Origin: UBA5109 sp963975155
GTDB taxonomy: Bacteria > Pseudomonadota > Gammaproteobacteria > Pseudomonadales > Pseudohongiellaceae
Assembly (NCBI GenBank): GCA_963975155.1
Contig: CAXBFG010000008.1
Location: forward strand, 55,661 to 119,660
DNA length: 64,000 bases
Reading direction: 5' to 3'
Part shown: positions 35,680-45,176 of the stretch, piece after piece
Numbering within the stretch: position 1 is the stretch's first letter
Layout: every line of letters begins with the position of its first letter
Made by a program: the position numbers and the translations under genes
Notes under the pieces: generated by a model
What the model was told of the DNA's origin: nothing
Seen by the model: the letters and a program-made list of their open reading frames with translations, nothing else
The model's database searches: none

Positions 35680-37335
35680 TCAACTCTGATTCTTCGCTTT
35701 TGAGTAATTAATCAGGCCATTGCTTGAAGCGTCGAATCTGTCACAGAAGCCGTCGCTGCTGATGGCCTGATACAGTTTACTGCTTAACACTTTCCCCAAT
35801 TCTACGCCCCATTGATCAAATGCATTAATGTCCAGAATCACGCTCTGGGCATATATCTTGTGTTCATAGGCAGCAATTAAGGAGCCGAGATTGTAAGGTG
35901 ACAAAGCCTGCAACATTATCGTGCTACTGGGTTTATTTCCGACAATGACTTTATGCGGAGCCAGTCTCTCAATCTCATCATTATCCATTCCCTGAGCCGC
36001 AAGATCGGCTTTCACCTCAGTCAAAGATCTGCCTTGCATAAGGGCCTGGCTTTGGGCAAAGCAATTCGCCAGCAAATGCTGATGTTGATCAATATCAGCC
36101 GTAGAGCTGCAAACACTGGCAATAAAATCAGCAGGAACCAGATGTGTTCCCTGATGCAATAGCTGGTGGAAGGAATGTTGCCCATTGGTTCCGGTGCTAC
36201 CCCAAATCAATCCGCCGGTATCCAGCCTTTGTGGGCTGCCATCTTTATGGACTGATTTGCCCAGACTTTCCATATCGAGCTGCTGCAAATAGGCAGGGAA
36301 CAAATGCAGGTTCTGTATATAGGGCAAACAAACCTGGGTCTCTGCCTTAAAGAAATTCAAATACCAGATAGCCAGCAGGGCCATTAATAGTGGCATATTT
36401 TTATCCAGGGGACTGTTTCGAAAATGTTCATCCATGGCATGTGCACCAGCCAGCAATTCCCTGAAATTATCCATGCCGGTGCCCAGAGCTATGGGTAAAC
36501 CTATCGCAGACCAGAGGGAATAACGACCGCCAACCCAGTCCCAGAGTGGAAAAATTTGTTGTTTATCGATACCAAAAGCGATGGCTTTATCGATGTTGGA
36601 AGAAATCGCTACAAAATGTCTTGCCAGATGTATTTCTTTTTTGGCGGCAGCCAGCAACCAGCTTCTGGCGCGATGAGCGTTTTGCAGAGTTTCCAGAGTG
36701 CTAAAGGTCTTTGAGGCAATAACAAACAAGGTCGTGGCCGGATTCAGTTCAGTCAGAGTCTGTTGTAAATGACTGGGGTCGACATTGGAAACAAAATGAC
36801 AGCGAATGCCCGGTGTGTGGAAGGCGCTCAGTCCGGCGTAGACCATGGCAGGCCCCAGATCAGACCCTCCGATACCAATATTCACTACATCCCTTATAGC
36901 CTGACCATCAAATCCGGTCCACTCTTTGCTCTGAACCTTTTGCACAAAGCTTTGCATTTTATCCAGGGTGGCGTGAACTGCTTGCTCCTGCGTTGTAGAG
37001 CTTGCAGGACTCCGTAAGGCAACATGCAGGGCAGGACGCTGTTCCGTATTGTTGATTAGTTTGCCTTCAAACATCGCGTTAATAGCTTCAGTAATACCTG
37101 CCTGTTCTGCAAGCGAGATCAGGAGTCGTATGGTTTCTGGCGTAATCAGGTGCTTCGAATAGTCAAACAGCAAGCCGGAGACCTGCAGACTCAGTTTGTT
37201 GAATCGCTCAGGGTCAGTCGAGAATTGGTCACTTATCTTCAAGTGCTGGACTTGTTGCTGATGAATCTTGAGTGCCTGCCAGGCAGAACTTTCCTCGAGG
37301 TGGCTAAAAATGGATTCAGAATTAGAAGCGGGCAT
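35680..37335 (-). CDS. pgi: Glucose-6-phosphate isomerase
   Basis: Interconverts glucose 6-phosphate and fructose 6-phosphate in glycolysis and gluconeogenesis. The 551-residue product (ATG 37335, supported by an aagg site) has VNIGIGGSDLGP and SKTFSTLET in the sugar-phosphate binding part. GGRYSLWSAIGLP and the C-terminal AYEHKIYAQ, with its general base, complete the family pattern. An in-frame ATG 21 bases upstream would add seven residues. Together with the PPi-type phosphofructokinase at 61652 it supports an active hexose-phosphate pathway. It ends next to the convergent hairpin. Confidence 0.96.
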   Translation of the reverse strand: MPASNSESIFSHLEESSAWQALKIHQQQVQHLKISDQFSTDPERFNKLSLQVSGLLFDYSKHLITPETIRLLISLAEQAGITEAINAMFEGKLINNTEQRPALHVALRSPASSTTQEQAVHATLDKMQSFVQKVQSKEWTGFDGQAIRDVVNIGIGGSDLGPAMVYAGLSAFHTPGIRCHFVSNVDPSHLQQTLTELNPATTLFVIASKTFSTLETLQNAHRARSWLLAAAKKEIHLARHFVAISSNIDKAIAFGIDKQQIFPLWDWVGGRYSLWSAIGLPIALGTGMDNFRELLAGAHAMDEHFRNSPLDKNMPLLMALLAIWYLNFFKAETQVCLPYIQNLHLFPAYLQQLDMESLGKSVHKDGSPQRLDTGGLIWGSTGTNGQHSFHQLLHQGTHLVPADFIASVCSSTADIDQHQHLLANCFAQSQALMQGRSLTEVKADLAAQGMDNDEIERLAPHKVIVGNKPSSTIMLQALSPYNLGSLIAAYEHKIYAQSVILDINAFDQWGVELGKVLSSKLYQAISSDGFCDRFDASSNGLINYSKAKNQS

Positions 37336-37439
37336 CTGCTTACCTTGCCAGTACATGTCGGTATGCAGAGATTCTACCTTAAAATATTGAACAATAGGGT
37401 GGAGATTGGTAGTATTCGCGGCCTTGAGTAAATGATTAA

Positions 37440-37758
37440 GTCGTTATAGCTCCAATGCAGATAAAAGTAGCAACTAAGCTAAGCACTTAGATAGAATAGA
37501 TTTACCGATTTAGCCGCTATAGCTCAGCCGCAGATAAAAAGCAGCAACTGACTTTAGCAACTGGATAGATAGTTTTACCGATTTAGCCGCTATAGCTCAG
37601 CCGCAGATAAAAAGCAGCAACTGACTTTAGCAACTGGATAGATAGTTTTACCGATTTAGCCGCTTTAGCTCAGCCGTGGTAGAGCACAGAGTTGTAGTCA
37701 GTAGGTCCCAAGGTTGAGAGGCGACTCTTGGTAGTTAGTAGAAAGCCTCAATAATTTA
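37440..37758 (+). repeat. Tandem array of decayed tRNA-Thr copies upstream of tRNA-Thr(TGT)
   Basis: Four units precede the intact tRNA gene. Units at 37513-37585 and 37586-37658 are identical 73-base copies. The unit at 37440-37512 is the same length but about three quarters identical. The 37659-37758 unit (100 bases) is a mutated nearly complete tRNA plus its flank. All begin with the tRNA acceptor and D-arm sequence (gccgctatagctcagccg or a variant). The first three lose the tRNA pattern after the anticodon arm and lack the T-arm. None can fold as a functional tRNA. This is not a CRISPR array: spacers are absent and the unit is tRNA-derived. Confidence 0.85.
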
Positions 37759-37836
<78 letters not shown>

Positions 37837-37845
37837 AACTAAAAA

Positions 37846-37873
37846 GCCTCGCCTTAGTGCGGGGCTTTTTTTT
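37846..37873 (+). terminator. Rho-independent terminator after tRNA-Thr(TGT)
   Basis: A stem gcctcgc/gcggggc (37846-37865, one G-T pair) is followed by eight T. It ends the tRNA transcript, ten bases past the CCA. A decayed version of the same flank occurs in the 37659-37758 unit. Confidence 0.9.
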
Positions 37874-37900
37874 CACTTGCAAAGGTACGAGGAATTAACG

Positions 37901-38341
37901 ATGACTGTTCTGGTCGAAGGAGTATCAGTAATTATAAAGTTAGAGGCCATTGAGAGAATAATTCCTGATGGTTGGGAAGGTTTCCGGCAGTATGTTCCGA
38001 ATTTTGCGTGGTGCAAGGATGACAAGCTGCTACGTTTGGGTTTTTTGGACGGGGATGAGGCGAAGGCCTTTGCGGATTCACTGCAAGCATTGAAACTTGT
38101 CTATCAGGGTGCTGAAGGGGCTAAGGATTTTGCTCTTGTTGATCAAATTTATGGTGTCACAACCAGATGTAACTGGCTGGAATACGGGCACGTAAACTTG
38201 AATAACGATCCGGATAAAAAAGTTGCGGCCTGTCGTTTGGCAGGCACACAAGATGAATCTATTGTTACGCCAGAGAATTGGGTCTATGAAAATTCACTTA
38301 CTGCCAACTATGGCCTCACGCCAACTGAGGATCAGGCATAA
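37901..38341 (+). CDS. Hypothetical cytoplasmic protein
   Basis: The 146-residue product (ATG 37901 with an acgagg ribosome site) has no signal peptide, no membrane segment and no family I can name. It is acidic, with a WCKDDKLLRLGFLDGDEAKAF segment and a central NWLEYGHVNL. Its position just after the tRNA terminator shows nothing about its role. It may be a small protein of the kind often found near tRNA genes. A hairpin at 38345-38370 follows and may stop transcription. Confidence 0.55.
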   Translation: MTVLVEGVSVIIKLEAIERIIPDGWEGFRQYVPNFAWCKDDKLLRLGFLDGDEAKAFADSLQALKLVYQGAEGAKDFALVDQIYGVTTRCNWLEYGHVNLNNDPDKKVAACRLAGTQDESIVTPENWVYENSLTANYGLTPTEDQA

Positions 38342-38344
38342 ATG

Positions 38345-38370
38345 CCACAAAGTCGCCTGTTCCTTTGTGG
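38345..38370 (+). terminator. Hairpin after the 37901 gene, probable terminator
   Basis: An 8-bp stem (ccacaaag/ctttgtgg, 10-base loop). The T-run that should follow is weak, so this is a candidate only. Confidence 0.5.
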
Positions 38371-38520
38371 GGCTTATTCTGGCCTGATGATTTCTCTTTT
38401 TGCCATTCCAGTCTTTAACCTTAGCCAGGTTTTTAAAGCCCTCACGTAGCTGAGGAATCAAAAAACCCTGCTTAAGCAGCATGTTCAGTCAGTAATTATC
38501 GTCAGCCTGTCGCGATATGC

Positions 38521-39504
38521 CTATTTTGTAATGCCAAAGCTTTCAGGCAATGGGAAATTCCCGTCAAAGGGTGCCCAATTAGGTAAAGGAATGTTGGGGT
38601 CTGCATAAAACATGGCGGCATAAATTGAAGTGATCAATTTATTATCCAGATAAAACAATTCACTCAAGGCCAAACGGCGATGAACAGCATTCGGTAAACG
38701 CCTGAACACCACATCTCCCATGATGACCTGTTGTTCTTCATCAATTACAGGATAGCGTCTTGCAGTCACTGCGGCGATACTCAGAGGACCATCTAACTGG
38801 AAGTTGGTGACACAATTGCTTTTGCCCTCAAAACCATCGGTGCTGCCTTCTGGAAGTGCTCTGCCGGTAATTAACTGGCCATTTTCTATACGTGAACAAT
38901 CAGGATGAACGTAAGCCAGTGAGCCATTATGATTACTCAGGGCATCAAAATAGCTGTTCGCAAGACCTTCCAGGGATGCTCGTGATAAACGATCCTGCAA
39001 CGGGACTATAGCCTCTGCCGGCGGTGGGTTGGCAATAAAATAGTCAACATTGAATGGCCCCGGTCTGACTGTGCCATCCTCGGTCGGCGGCCCTAACATA
39101 CCGGGATCATTAGGACGGCCAATATACCATTCTGCTTCACTAAGCTCTCCGTCCTGTACTTTGATTCGTACTGTGACGACTACCGCCTGGGCCCCTTCTT
39201 CGACAGTGCCAAAGAATGCGGCCTGACTGTTGACAGGATCAAGGTAGTATCTTTGTACCGTCCCAACAGCGGTAACGCTGCGCCAGACTCCGGTACCGGG
39301 TCGTGTGGCAATGGCATTATCTGTCTGTCGGAAGCCGATCATTAAAGGGACACTCTCAGGATCATTTTCGGCGACAGCCTGCAGATAATCCTCCATCATT
39401 TCCCGCAGGCAGGCGCGATCACACTGCGGGTTATCGGCGCCTAAACCTGGTTGAGACGCAAACATCAAACATAATATGACTACACTAACAGTACCTTTTA
39501 ACAT
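38521..39504 (-). CDS. Secreted protein of unknown function with two NTF2-like halves
   Basis: The 327-residue product has a signal peptide (to about residue 24, LGA/D). I chose the ATG at 39504 because a gggaga site precedes it and it starts the hydrophobic leader; a longer in-frame reading would run into the next gene. The two halves, about 35-140 and 175-300, each look like an alpha-beta cone of the NTF2-like kind, with LREMMEDYLQAVAEND and SLEGLANSYFDALSNHNG. The function is unknown. It is probably co-transcribed with the gene at 39606, 101 bases upstream. Confidence 0.6.
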   Translation of the reverse strand: MLKGTVSVVILCLMFASQPGLGADNPQCDRACLREMMEDYLQAVAENDPESVPLMIGFRQTDNAIATRPGTGVWRSVTAVGTVQRYYLDPVNSQAAFFGTVEEGAQAVVVTVRIKVQDGELSEAEWYIGRPNDPGMLGPPTEDGTVRPGPFNVDYFIANPPPAEAIVPLQDRLSRASLEGLANSYFDALSNHNGSLAYVHPDCSRIENGQLITGRALPEGSTDGFEGKSNCVTNFQLDGPLSIAAVTARRYPVIDEEQQVIMGDVVFRRLPNAVHRRLALSELFYLDNKLITSIYAAMFYADPNIPLPNWAPFDGNFPLPESFGITK

Positions 39505-39605
39505 GGGTTTTCTCCCTGATCTTTTAAAAGCTGATATTAATTTAAAAAAATATTGCCTGTTGTAAGTTACAAGAGGCAGTTTGCTGTCCATTAAATGTAT
39601 AAGTT

Positions 39606-40307
39606 CTAGCGTGCTTCGATATTGGCATAGACTTCGATGGTTGAAATATTGCTCCAACCCGAAGCGCCATGCCCGCCACCCGCACTTAAATTGGCAAAGC
39701 CGACTTCATCGATGCGGCTCAGATCGGGATTCATCAGGGCGTTGCCGACACTGACTTCCTCCGGGTCGAGTACAAACCAGTCCTGATTATCAAAGGCAAC
39801 TTCAATGCTCAGAAAAGCGCCTGCAGTCTGGATAGTCTGGCTGCCGACGGCGAGCGTGCCGTCCGCAAGTTTTATCACCGGATGCAGGCTATGTAGATTA
39901 TTGGTCCTAACGATGGCGCGCATTCTTGCCAGACCGCTCAGATCAATGTAGCCCTGACGTGATTTAAGGGTGACAGCAACCGGCGACCCTGCCAGGCCAG
40001 TCCACAGATCGATGCGACCTTCATGTTCATAGACGGTAATGTCAGCAGACCTGTAGCCATAAAGTGCAAGTTCAAGCTCACTGTTGCTGACCGCACTTTG
40101 TCCAGCCAGATAGTAATCATTCGCTGATGCATGGCTGCTTATGGGTTTGCCGAGTGCAAGTTCGGATTGCTGCCAGCTTTCCATAAACAGTAAAGCTGGC
40201 CGCACCGTTTGGTCCTGGGCAAGGCCTGGCAAGGATGCTGTTATAAACGTCAGGCAAATGATGAGGCAGGCGGGTAGGGTCGGACGAATTCGTGTTTTGA
40301 ACAACAT
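39606..40307 (-). CDS. Secreted protein of unknown function
   Basis: The 233-residue product has a clear signal peptide (to about residue 30, LAQ) and a strong ribosome site (aggag, seven bases from ATG). The mature part is a beta-rich chain with a SGWSNISTIEVYA ending that resembles concanavalin-like or carbohydrate-binding sandwich domains, but no named family is recognised. It probably forms an operon with the 38521 gene. Confidence 0.6.
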   Translation of the reverse strand: MLFKTRIRPTLPACLIICLTFITASLPGLAQDQTVRPALLFMESWQQSELALGKPISSHASANDYYLAGQSAVSNSELELALYGYRSADITVYEHEGRIDLWTGLAGSPVAVTLKSRQGYIDLSGLARMRAIVRTNNLHSLHPVIKLADGTLAVGSQTIQTAGAFLSIEVAFDNQDWFVLDPEEVSVGNALMNPDLSRIDEVGFANLSAGGGHGASGWSNISTIEVYANIEAR

Positions 40308-40430
40308 AGTATTGCTCCTGTTATTGTTATTATTTTTGCAGTCAGGAGATTCTAACCAAGTATGTCGAATAAATCGCTAGCAGACTTAACGTTATTCCGG
40401 CGGTGGCTAAACAGGGCTTTTAAAAGCTTC

Positions 40431-40925
40431 TTAGTTATTGCCTTTTGAGTACATTTCACCACCAAGATTGTGGTACTGGCTGGAAAAAAATACCAGTGGT
40501 TCTTCGTTCTTATAGCTACAGTCCACTACCTTGCCAATAAGTAAGGTGTGATCGGCCACGTTAATAAATTTTTCTATGTCGCACTCGAAATAGGCAATCG
40601 CAGCTTCGAGCTTTGGCATGCCAGAAGTTTTCTCAAAACCGGGTCTTAAGCCTGGAACCTGTCGACCGGAAAAATGGCTGGAAATATCCTTGGCCGCAGC
40701 AGGTAGTACATTGATTGCAAACTTGCCACTTTGCTCAATGGCACTCAGGGTACGTCCATCCATCACTGAGACCAGCACTGTAGGTGGAGCCAGGCTTACC
40801 GACATAAAACTGTTGGCTGTCATGCCAACGATTTCCTGCGCCTGATCCCGGGCAGTAAGCACGGCTACACCAGTAGTGAAGCGTGAGGCTGCATGTCGGA
40901 ATTCGGCGGAATTCATTTGTTTCAT
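40431..40925 (-). CDS. styB: NADH:flavin reductase (StyB-like small component)
   Basis: Supplies reduced FAD or FMN to a monooxygenase partner. The 164-residue product has the flavin-reductase split-barrel fold with FTTGVAVLTARD near residue 15, VGMTANSFMSVSLAPP and NVADHTLLIGKVVD. It follows the StyA-like gene by 40 bases on the same strand, which fits the two-component styrene or indole monooxygenase arrangement. The symbol is used by analogy. Confidence 0.83.
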   Translation of the reverse strand: MKQMNSAEFRHAASRFTTGVAVLTARDQAQEIVGMTANSFMSVSLAPPTVLVSVMDGRTLSAIEQSGKFAINVLPAAAKDISSHFSGRQVPGLRPGFEKTSGMPKLEAAIAYFECDIEKFINVADHTLLIGKVVDCSYKNEEPLVFFSSQYHNLGGEMYSKGNN

Positions 40926-40965
40926 TCGTAAATCTCTATATATGTGATATGTGTGTAATTGCCAG

Positions 40966-42201
40966 TTAAGCCGCTATTCCGCCGGGGCTTAAACGTTCAA
41001 TCCAATCAAGGATACGAGCTGGCGAACTCAGGTTGTCCCACTGCAACTCGGGGCTGTTAAAATTTTCTGTAAACTCATCACAGAGTTGAGCATTCTGACT
41101 CATCGCACCAAGCAGCATCTGGAACTCTTCTGAGGGCGGCCCCATCACAAGATTGGTCCAGCGCGCTGCAGCAAGACAACGATCATTGCGTGCCATATCC
41201 ACTCGTTCTATGAAACGGTGATCGAGTACCGGAGCCTTGATAATTTCTTCAGCCAATTTAAATGCTGAATAAGAAGCGATGTTTGCGCCCTGGCCATTAA
41301 CGGGGTCAACGGTGACATGAACGTCACCAACAGCTACAGCAAATTTGCCATTATCAAAAGCTACAGAGGTTTTACGTACCGTAGGAACAACACCGCCCTG
41401 CAGCACATCCAGTGGCTGGCAAAGATCAAATTTTGTCGTATCGACCCGGTCATAAACTCCGGGATGATATTTTTCAAGAGCATCGAGTATGACTTGCCGA
41501 AACGCTGCCGGATCGTCGTCATATTTAGTTGTAACGGTCGCTTCCAAAGCTGATCCGGGAATGTTCTCGAATAAGATGGCGGTAGCCATACCTTCAAAGG
41601 TTAAAGTCGGTATTGCCAGTAATTCTCCGATGCCGGGGGTGATAGACAGCGTGGTGTTTTTCTTTTCATCGTGTGCAACACCCGTGTAGAGACCAACAGA
41701 CAGACGTCGCTGTGGTTGCTGAAAGGGTGATTCATCGACATTATGTTCGAACAAGGAGCCAAGCGGCCCCTTTCCAACAGCTACCACCAGAAGGTCAAAT
41801 CGGTTTACCAGAGGCTGTATGTCATCTTCTCCGATGCTGCGATATTCAATATTCCCGCCACGTTCAATAAAGTCTTTCATCAGGCTGGGGAGGTAAATTC
41901 GGTAATCGACGGCGCGTGATGGTTTAGCAAAACTACCGGGAAAGTGCAGTGGTTCAGGAACGTTCAACCAGTGATCATGATAGTAATAATGGTGGTCTTT
42001 ATTGGTCCAGTGATTTACACCAAGCAGGTTTTCACGTTCGATTGTGGTGCTATGGTGGGCAACCGTGTTCAGCAGCCTGGCAGAAGCATAATCATCTGGT
42101 TCACGGTCCGTGATAATGGTGGCTCCAATGCCATGTTGTTGCAGGTACAGTGCTAAATGCAAACCAGCAATGCCGGCTCCTACGATGCCAATATTATGCA
42201 T
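40966..42201 (-). CDS. styA: StyA-like FAD-dependent styrene/indole monooxygenase
   Basis: Epoxidises styrene or indole-type aromatics using FADH2 supplied by the reductase partner. The 411-residue product begins with the FAD-binding GIVGAGIAGLHLALYL (residues 4-19) and has RLLNTVAHHSTTIERE, APSRAVDYR-type (KPSRAVDYRIYLP) and DPVNGQGANIASYSA. All closely follow Pseudomonas StyA, and the length is nearly the same. No styCD-type isomerase or dehydrogenase gene is nearby. Indole oxidation to indigo or use on natural aromatic compounds is possible. The gene is divergent from a LysR regulator. Confidence 0.88.
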   Translation of the reverse strand: MHNIGIVGAGIAGLHLALYLQQHGIGATIITDREPDDYASARLLNTVAHHSTTIERENLLGVNHWTNKDHHYYYHDHWLNVPEPLHFPGSFAKPSRAVDYRIYLPSLMKDFIERGGNIEYRSIGEDDIQPLVNRFDLLVVAVGKGPLGSLFEHNVDESPFQQPQRRLSVGLYTGVAHDEKKNTTLSITPGIGELLAIPTLTFEGMATAILFENIPGSALEATVTTKYDDDPAAFRQVILDALEKYHPGVYDRVDTTKFDLCQPLDVLQGGVVPTVRKTSVAFDNGKFAVAVGDVHVTVDPVNGQGANIASYSAFKLAEEIIKAPVLDHRFIERVDMARNDRCLAAARWTNLVMGPPSEEFQMLLGAMSQNAQLCDEFTENFNSPELQWDNLSSPARILDWIERLSPGGIAA

Positions 42202-42274
42202 GTCTCATGTGCTCCTAAAAAATCGTGGGTACAGGTTATTGCAAATTGATTTAAATGTTAATAGCATGAAACGG

Positions 42275-42291
42275 ATAAGATATATTCTTAT
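42275..42291 (+). promoter_or_regulatory. Putative LysR-type operator between styA and its regulator
   Basis: Two 6-base arms (ATAAGA and TCTTAT) flank a 5-base centre in the 101-base divergent gap. The palindrome lies just before the regulator's ATG and about 74 bases before the styA start, which suits a shared operator for a LysR regulator. The T-N13-A spacing is near the usual T-N11-A pattern. Confidence 0.5.
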
Positions 42292-42302
42292 ATGGAATTT
42301 AT

Positions 42303-43220
42303 ATGGATCGTATCGAATGTCTGGAAACCTTTGTTCATGTTTATGATAGTGGTAGTTTTTCGGCCGCTGCAAAAAGACAAAACACGACGCAGCCGACAGT
42401 AAGCAAGCGCATAGCCTGGCTGGAAGAATTATTTAGCACCACGCTTTTTTTGCGCTCTACCCGTCGTCTTGCGCCAACAGAAGAAGCAGGTCGAATCTAC
42501 GAACATGCCCGCAGTATTCTGGAAACCTACAGCTTGGCTAGGGCAAGCGCCTTCAATGCACTACCGGAGCCGACCGGAACTTTGGTCGTTGCAGTGCCGT
42601 CATCATTTGGACGCCATTTTCTGGCGCCGATAGCCGCCGAGTTTTTGCGTTTACACCCCAGTATCACCCTTGATTTCAGGTTATCAGAAGGCCAGGTTAA
42701 CCTGCTAAAGGAAGGAGCCGAATTAGCCCTGCGTATTGGAGAGTTAAAAGACAGCTCGCTGCATGTTCGTAGTTTAGGACGTATCAGTCGACTGGCCGTT
42801 GCCAGTCCCAAATACCTGCAGCATCGTCCGGCACCGAGTGAACCCGGCGAACTGAATGAGCATCTGTGTATTGGTTATTCCCGCTTTGGTTTAACGACCA
42901 ACTGGATTTTCGAAAGCGAATTTGGACGTCATGCCATCGATGTTGAATGTGGCTTCAGAGTTGATGATGCAGATATGCTACAAGCTGCAGTATTGGAAGG
43001 GATGGGTATAGCGATTCTGCCAAGCTGGCTTGTGCAAACGCATCTGACCAGTGGCGCTATGGAAATCATTCTGCCTGACTATATAGTTCCCGCTTTACCC
43101 CTGAACGCGATTTACCCGGACTCCGGGCTTCTGTCTCTAAGGGCACGCAGTTTTCTGGATTACTTGGTGGAGAACTGGAATTTGCTTGTTGATGCTAAAA
43201 ATCAGCATACGCAAGCTTAA
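42303..43220 (+). CDS. LysR-family transcription regulator
   Basis: The 305-residue product has the N-terminal helix-turn-helix (residues about 4-62: VYDSGSFSAAAKRQNTTQPTVSKRIAWLE) and a C-terminal effector-binding domain. It is divergent from styA with a palindrome in between, so it probably controls the monooxygenase in response to an aromatic compound. The effector cannot be named from sequence. Confidence 0.9.
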   Translation: MDRIECLETFVHVYDSGSFSAAAKRQNTTQPTVSKRIAWLEELFSTTLFLRSTRRLAPTEEAGRIYEHARSILETYSLARASAFNALPEPTGTLVVAVPSSFGRHFLAPIAAEFLRLHPSITLDFRLSEGQVNLLKEGAELALRIGELKDSSLHVRSLGRISRLAVASPKYLQHRPAPSEPGELNEHLCIGYSRFGLTTNWIFESEFGRHAIDVECGFRVDDADMLQAAVLEGMGIAILPSWLVQTHLTSGAMEIILPDYIVPALPLNAIYPDSGLLSLRARSFLDYLVENWNLLVDAKNQHTQA

Positions 43221-43239
43221 GTAAAAATTAGCTTTAGGC

Positions 43240-44202
43240 TTAGTCGCGCTGAAATTTTTGTACTCGCCGATTAAGGACATCGGAGACGAACACATTCCCA
43301 TCAGCATCAACTACCAAGCCATGCGCCTCTCCAAATTCTCCATTAGCAGAACCCGGTCTGCCGATAGCGCCAAGTATTTCTCCATTCAAATCCAGCTTTG
43401 CCAGTTCACCATCAAAACCGGTAGTCATGTAGAGAAAGCCATCGTCATGCAAATAAAGCGCACAGACCAGCGTATTGAATGACCATTGATCAAGATGCTT
43501 GCCCTCGGTGTCAAAAATCTGGATGCGTAAATTCTCTCTGTCTGCCACATAGACTAAGTCATTACTATCAATGGCTATTGCATGGGCCAGAACCATTTCA
43601 TTACGGCCATGACCAAGCTTGCCCCATTGAGAAATGAATTCACCGTCTGGAGTGAATTTTAAAACCCCAGGCGTTCCAGAGCTGTATCCATGACCCTGGG
43701 CAACATAGACATTACCGACACTATCAAAAGCAATATTATTGGGTTCCAGGAAATGCCGTGAACCCGATGCCTCATTCCAAACGCCGGATTCACCTGGTGT
43801 ACCCAGGGTCATTAAGACATTGCCGTCGGGGTCCAGCTTCATAACAAAATGGGCATTTACATCTGTCACCCACAGATTATCGTCCTTATCTATTGCCAGA
43901 CCATGGGTACGATCAAAGAGGCTCCCATCACCGAAAGCACGAATAAACTTTCCTGCTGCATCGAACTCAAGAAAGGGCAGAGGGCCTCGTTGTAAGGCAA
44001 TCAGATGATTTGCAGAATTAATGGCAAGATCTGCTACGGAAGCAAACTCCATTCCGGCAGGCATGTCGAAAGCTGCCCTAAAGTCGATGGCCCGATACTC
44101 TTCAAGAGTGTAGGCGAGCAGAGGACGCAAAGGCCTGTTGGGCGCCTGTGCAAGTACCTGGCTGGCTGCAATACACAGGAATAATAAGAGTGCTTTTTTC
44201 AT
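43240..44202 (-). CDS. Secreted NHL-repeat beta-propeller protein
   Basis: The 320-residue product starts at 44202, where a signal peptide begins (to about residue 19, VLA/Q); a longer in-frame start upstream lacks sense. From about residue 55 there are six NHL-type repeats (for example HGLAIDKDDNLWVTD, NNIAFDSVGNVYVAQG, HGLVVDADGNVFVSDVLNRRVQKF). Relatives include peptidyl-hydroxyglycine lyase-like and cell-surface signalling propellers. Without catalytic residues or partners recognised, I call only the fold. Confidence 0.8.
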   Translation of the reverse strand: MKKALLLFLCIAASQVLAQAPNRPLRPLLAYTLEEYRAIDFRAAFDMPAGMEFASVADLAINSANHLIALQRGPLPFLEFDAAGKFIRAFGDGSLFDRTHGLAIDKDDNLWVTDVNAHFVMKLDPDGNVLMTLGTPGESGVWNEASGSRHFLEPNNIAFDSVGNVYVAQGHGYSSGTPGVLKFTPDGEFISQWGKLGHGRNEMVLAHAIAIDSNDLVYVADRENLRIQIFDTEGKHLDQWSFNTLVCALYLHDDGFLYMTTGFDGELAKLDLNGEILGAIGRPGSANGEFGEAHGLVVDADGNVFVSDVLNRRVQKFQRD

Positions 44203-44261
44203 GGCAACTTGCCTTTTTATTGTAGGTGTTTGCTGAAAGTTAACGCTCCTAACTTGGAAGA

Positions 44262-45164
44262 TCAAATGCTGTTTTGTGTTGATTTTTTTCGGGTCATGAT
44301 GAAAAAGACTATCAATAGCAGAGCGATGAGTGCTTGTATGATGACACCGATGTTCTCGGGTCTGCCCCAGCCTGACATGATTCCATCAGCAGGCAGGAAC
44401 AGGCTGTTAGACCAGTTTGAACTAAAGTGAAGTGCTATAGCCGCGAATACGACACCACCGGTATTGAGATAAACCCAGGTCATGATGATCGTGACTGACA
44501 ATACGCTAATGGCCCATGGCAGCAAAGGCAGCTGGGCTTGTGGTGAGCCGGCGATAATAAATAGCGGTAGATGCCAGGCTACCCAGAACAACCCAAGCAT
44601 GAGGCTGGCATTTACTGGCTTATGTTTTTGCAACAATCGAGGTAAAGCATAGCCGCGCCAACCAAACTCTTCTCCGAAGGGGCCGCCTAGAAAATACATA
44701 AATAATGCCATCCCCAGCAAGGTAAGAGGTTGACTAAAGGCACCAAATGAAATGCCGACGCCTGCAATTAACAATGAAACTATTTTGATAACTGGAAATA
44801 ATAAAAAAATAATACACAACCAAGACCAGCCAATGTTTATCTTCCAGCCACTTCTCCACAAAGCAGCAATACCGGCACGTCCTTGCTGTCGATACGTTAA
44901 AATAAAGGTAGAGAAAAATGGTCCAAATACGCCTATTAACATGAGTAACAGCATTAAAGGAGAGGCCGCTGCTAGCAAGTTCTGTGCATCAGTGCTTGCC
45001 GTGACAGGCTCATTATTTAGGCCTAACAAAAATGCGATACCCCAGAAAAACCAAGAGAAAGCAAAAGCTGTAACGAAATAGTCCCAAGGAAATTCTACTT
45101 GCTTGATATTATCATCTGATAGAACTGTGGTATGAGGGGTTGAATCTTTTCCCGGAGTTTCCAT
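44262..45164 (-). CDS. CPBP-family intramembrane metalloprotease
   Basis: The 300-residue product has about eight hydrophobic segments and the CPBP motifs: Glu-Glu with a following Arg in EEFGWRG (about residues 165-171) and the HxxP-type histidine in WHLPLF. These are the presumed metal ligands. Family members process prenylated proteins or act as bacteriocin-immunity-like proteins; the target here is unknown. The ATG at 45164 has a gagagg site; an ATG four codons earlier does not. The spacing to the NHL gene is 59 bases, so the two may be co-transcribed. Confidence 0.83.
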   Translation of the reverse strand: METPGKDSTPHTTVLSDDNIKQVEFPWDYFVTAFAFSWFFWGIAFLLGLNNEPVTASTDAQNLLAAASPLMLLLMLIGVFGPFFSTFILTYRQQGRAGIAALWRSGWKINIGWSWLCIIFLLFPVIKIVSLLIAGVGISFGAFSQPLTLLGMALFMYFLGGPFGEEFGWRGYALPRLLQKHKPVNASLMLGLFWVAWHLPLFIIAGSPQAQLPLLPWAISVLSVTIIMTWVYLNTGGVVFAAIALHFSSNWSNSLFLPADGIMSGWGRPENIGVIIQALIALLLIVFFIMTRKKSTQNSI

Positions 45165-45176
45165 ATTACCTCTCAT

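Noticed and set aside
39505..39657. N-terminal extension of the 38521 protein
   Set aside because: The extension overlaps the neighbouring gene, and the signal peptide and ribosome site both point to 39504.
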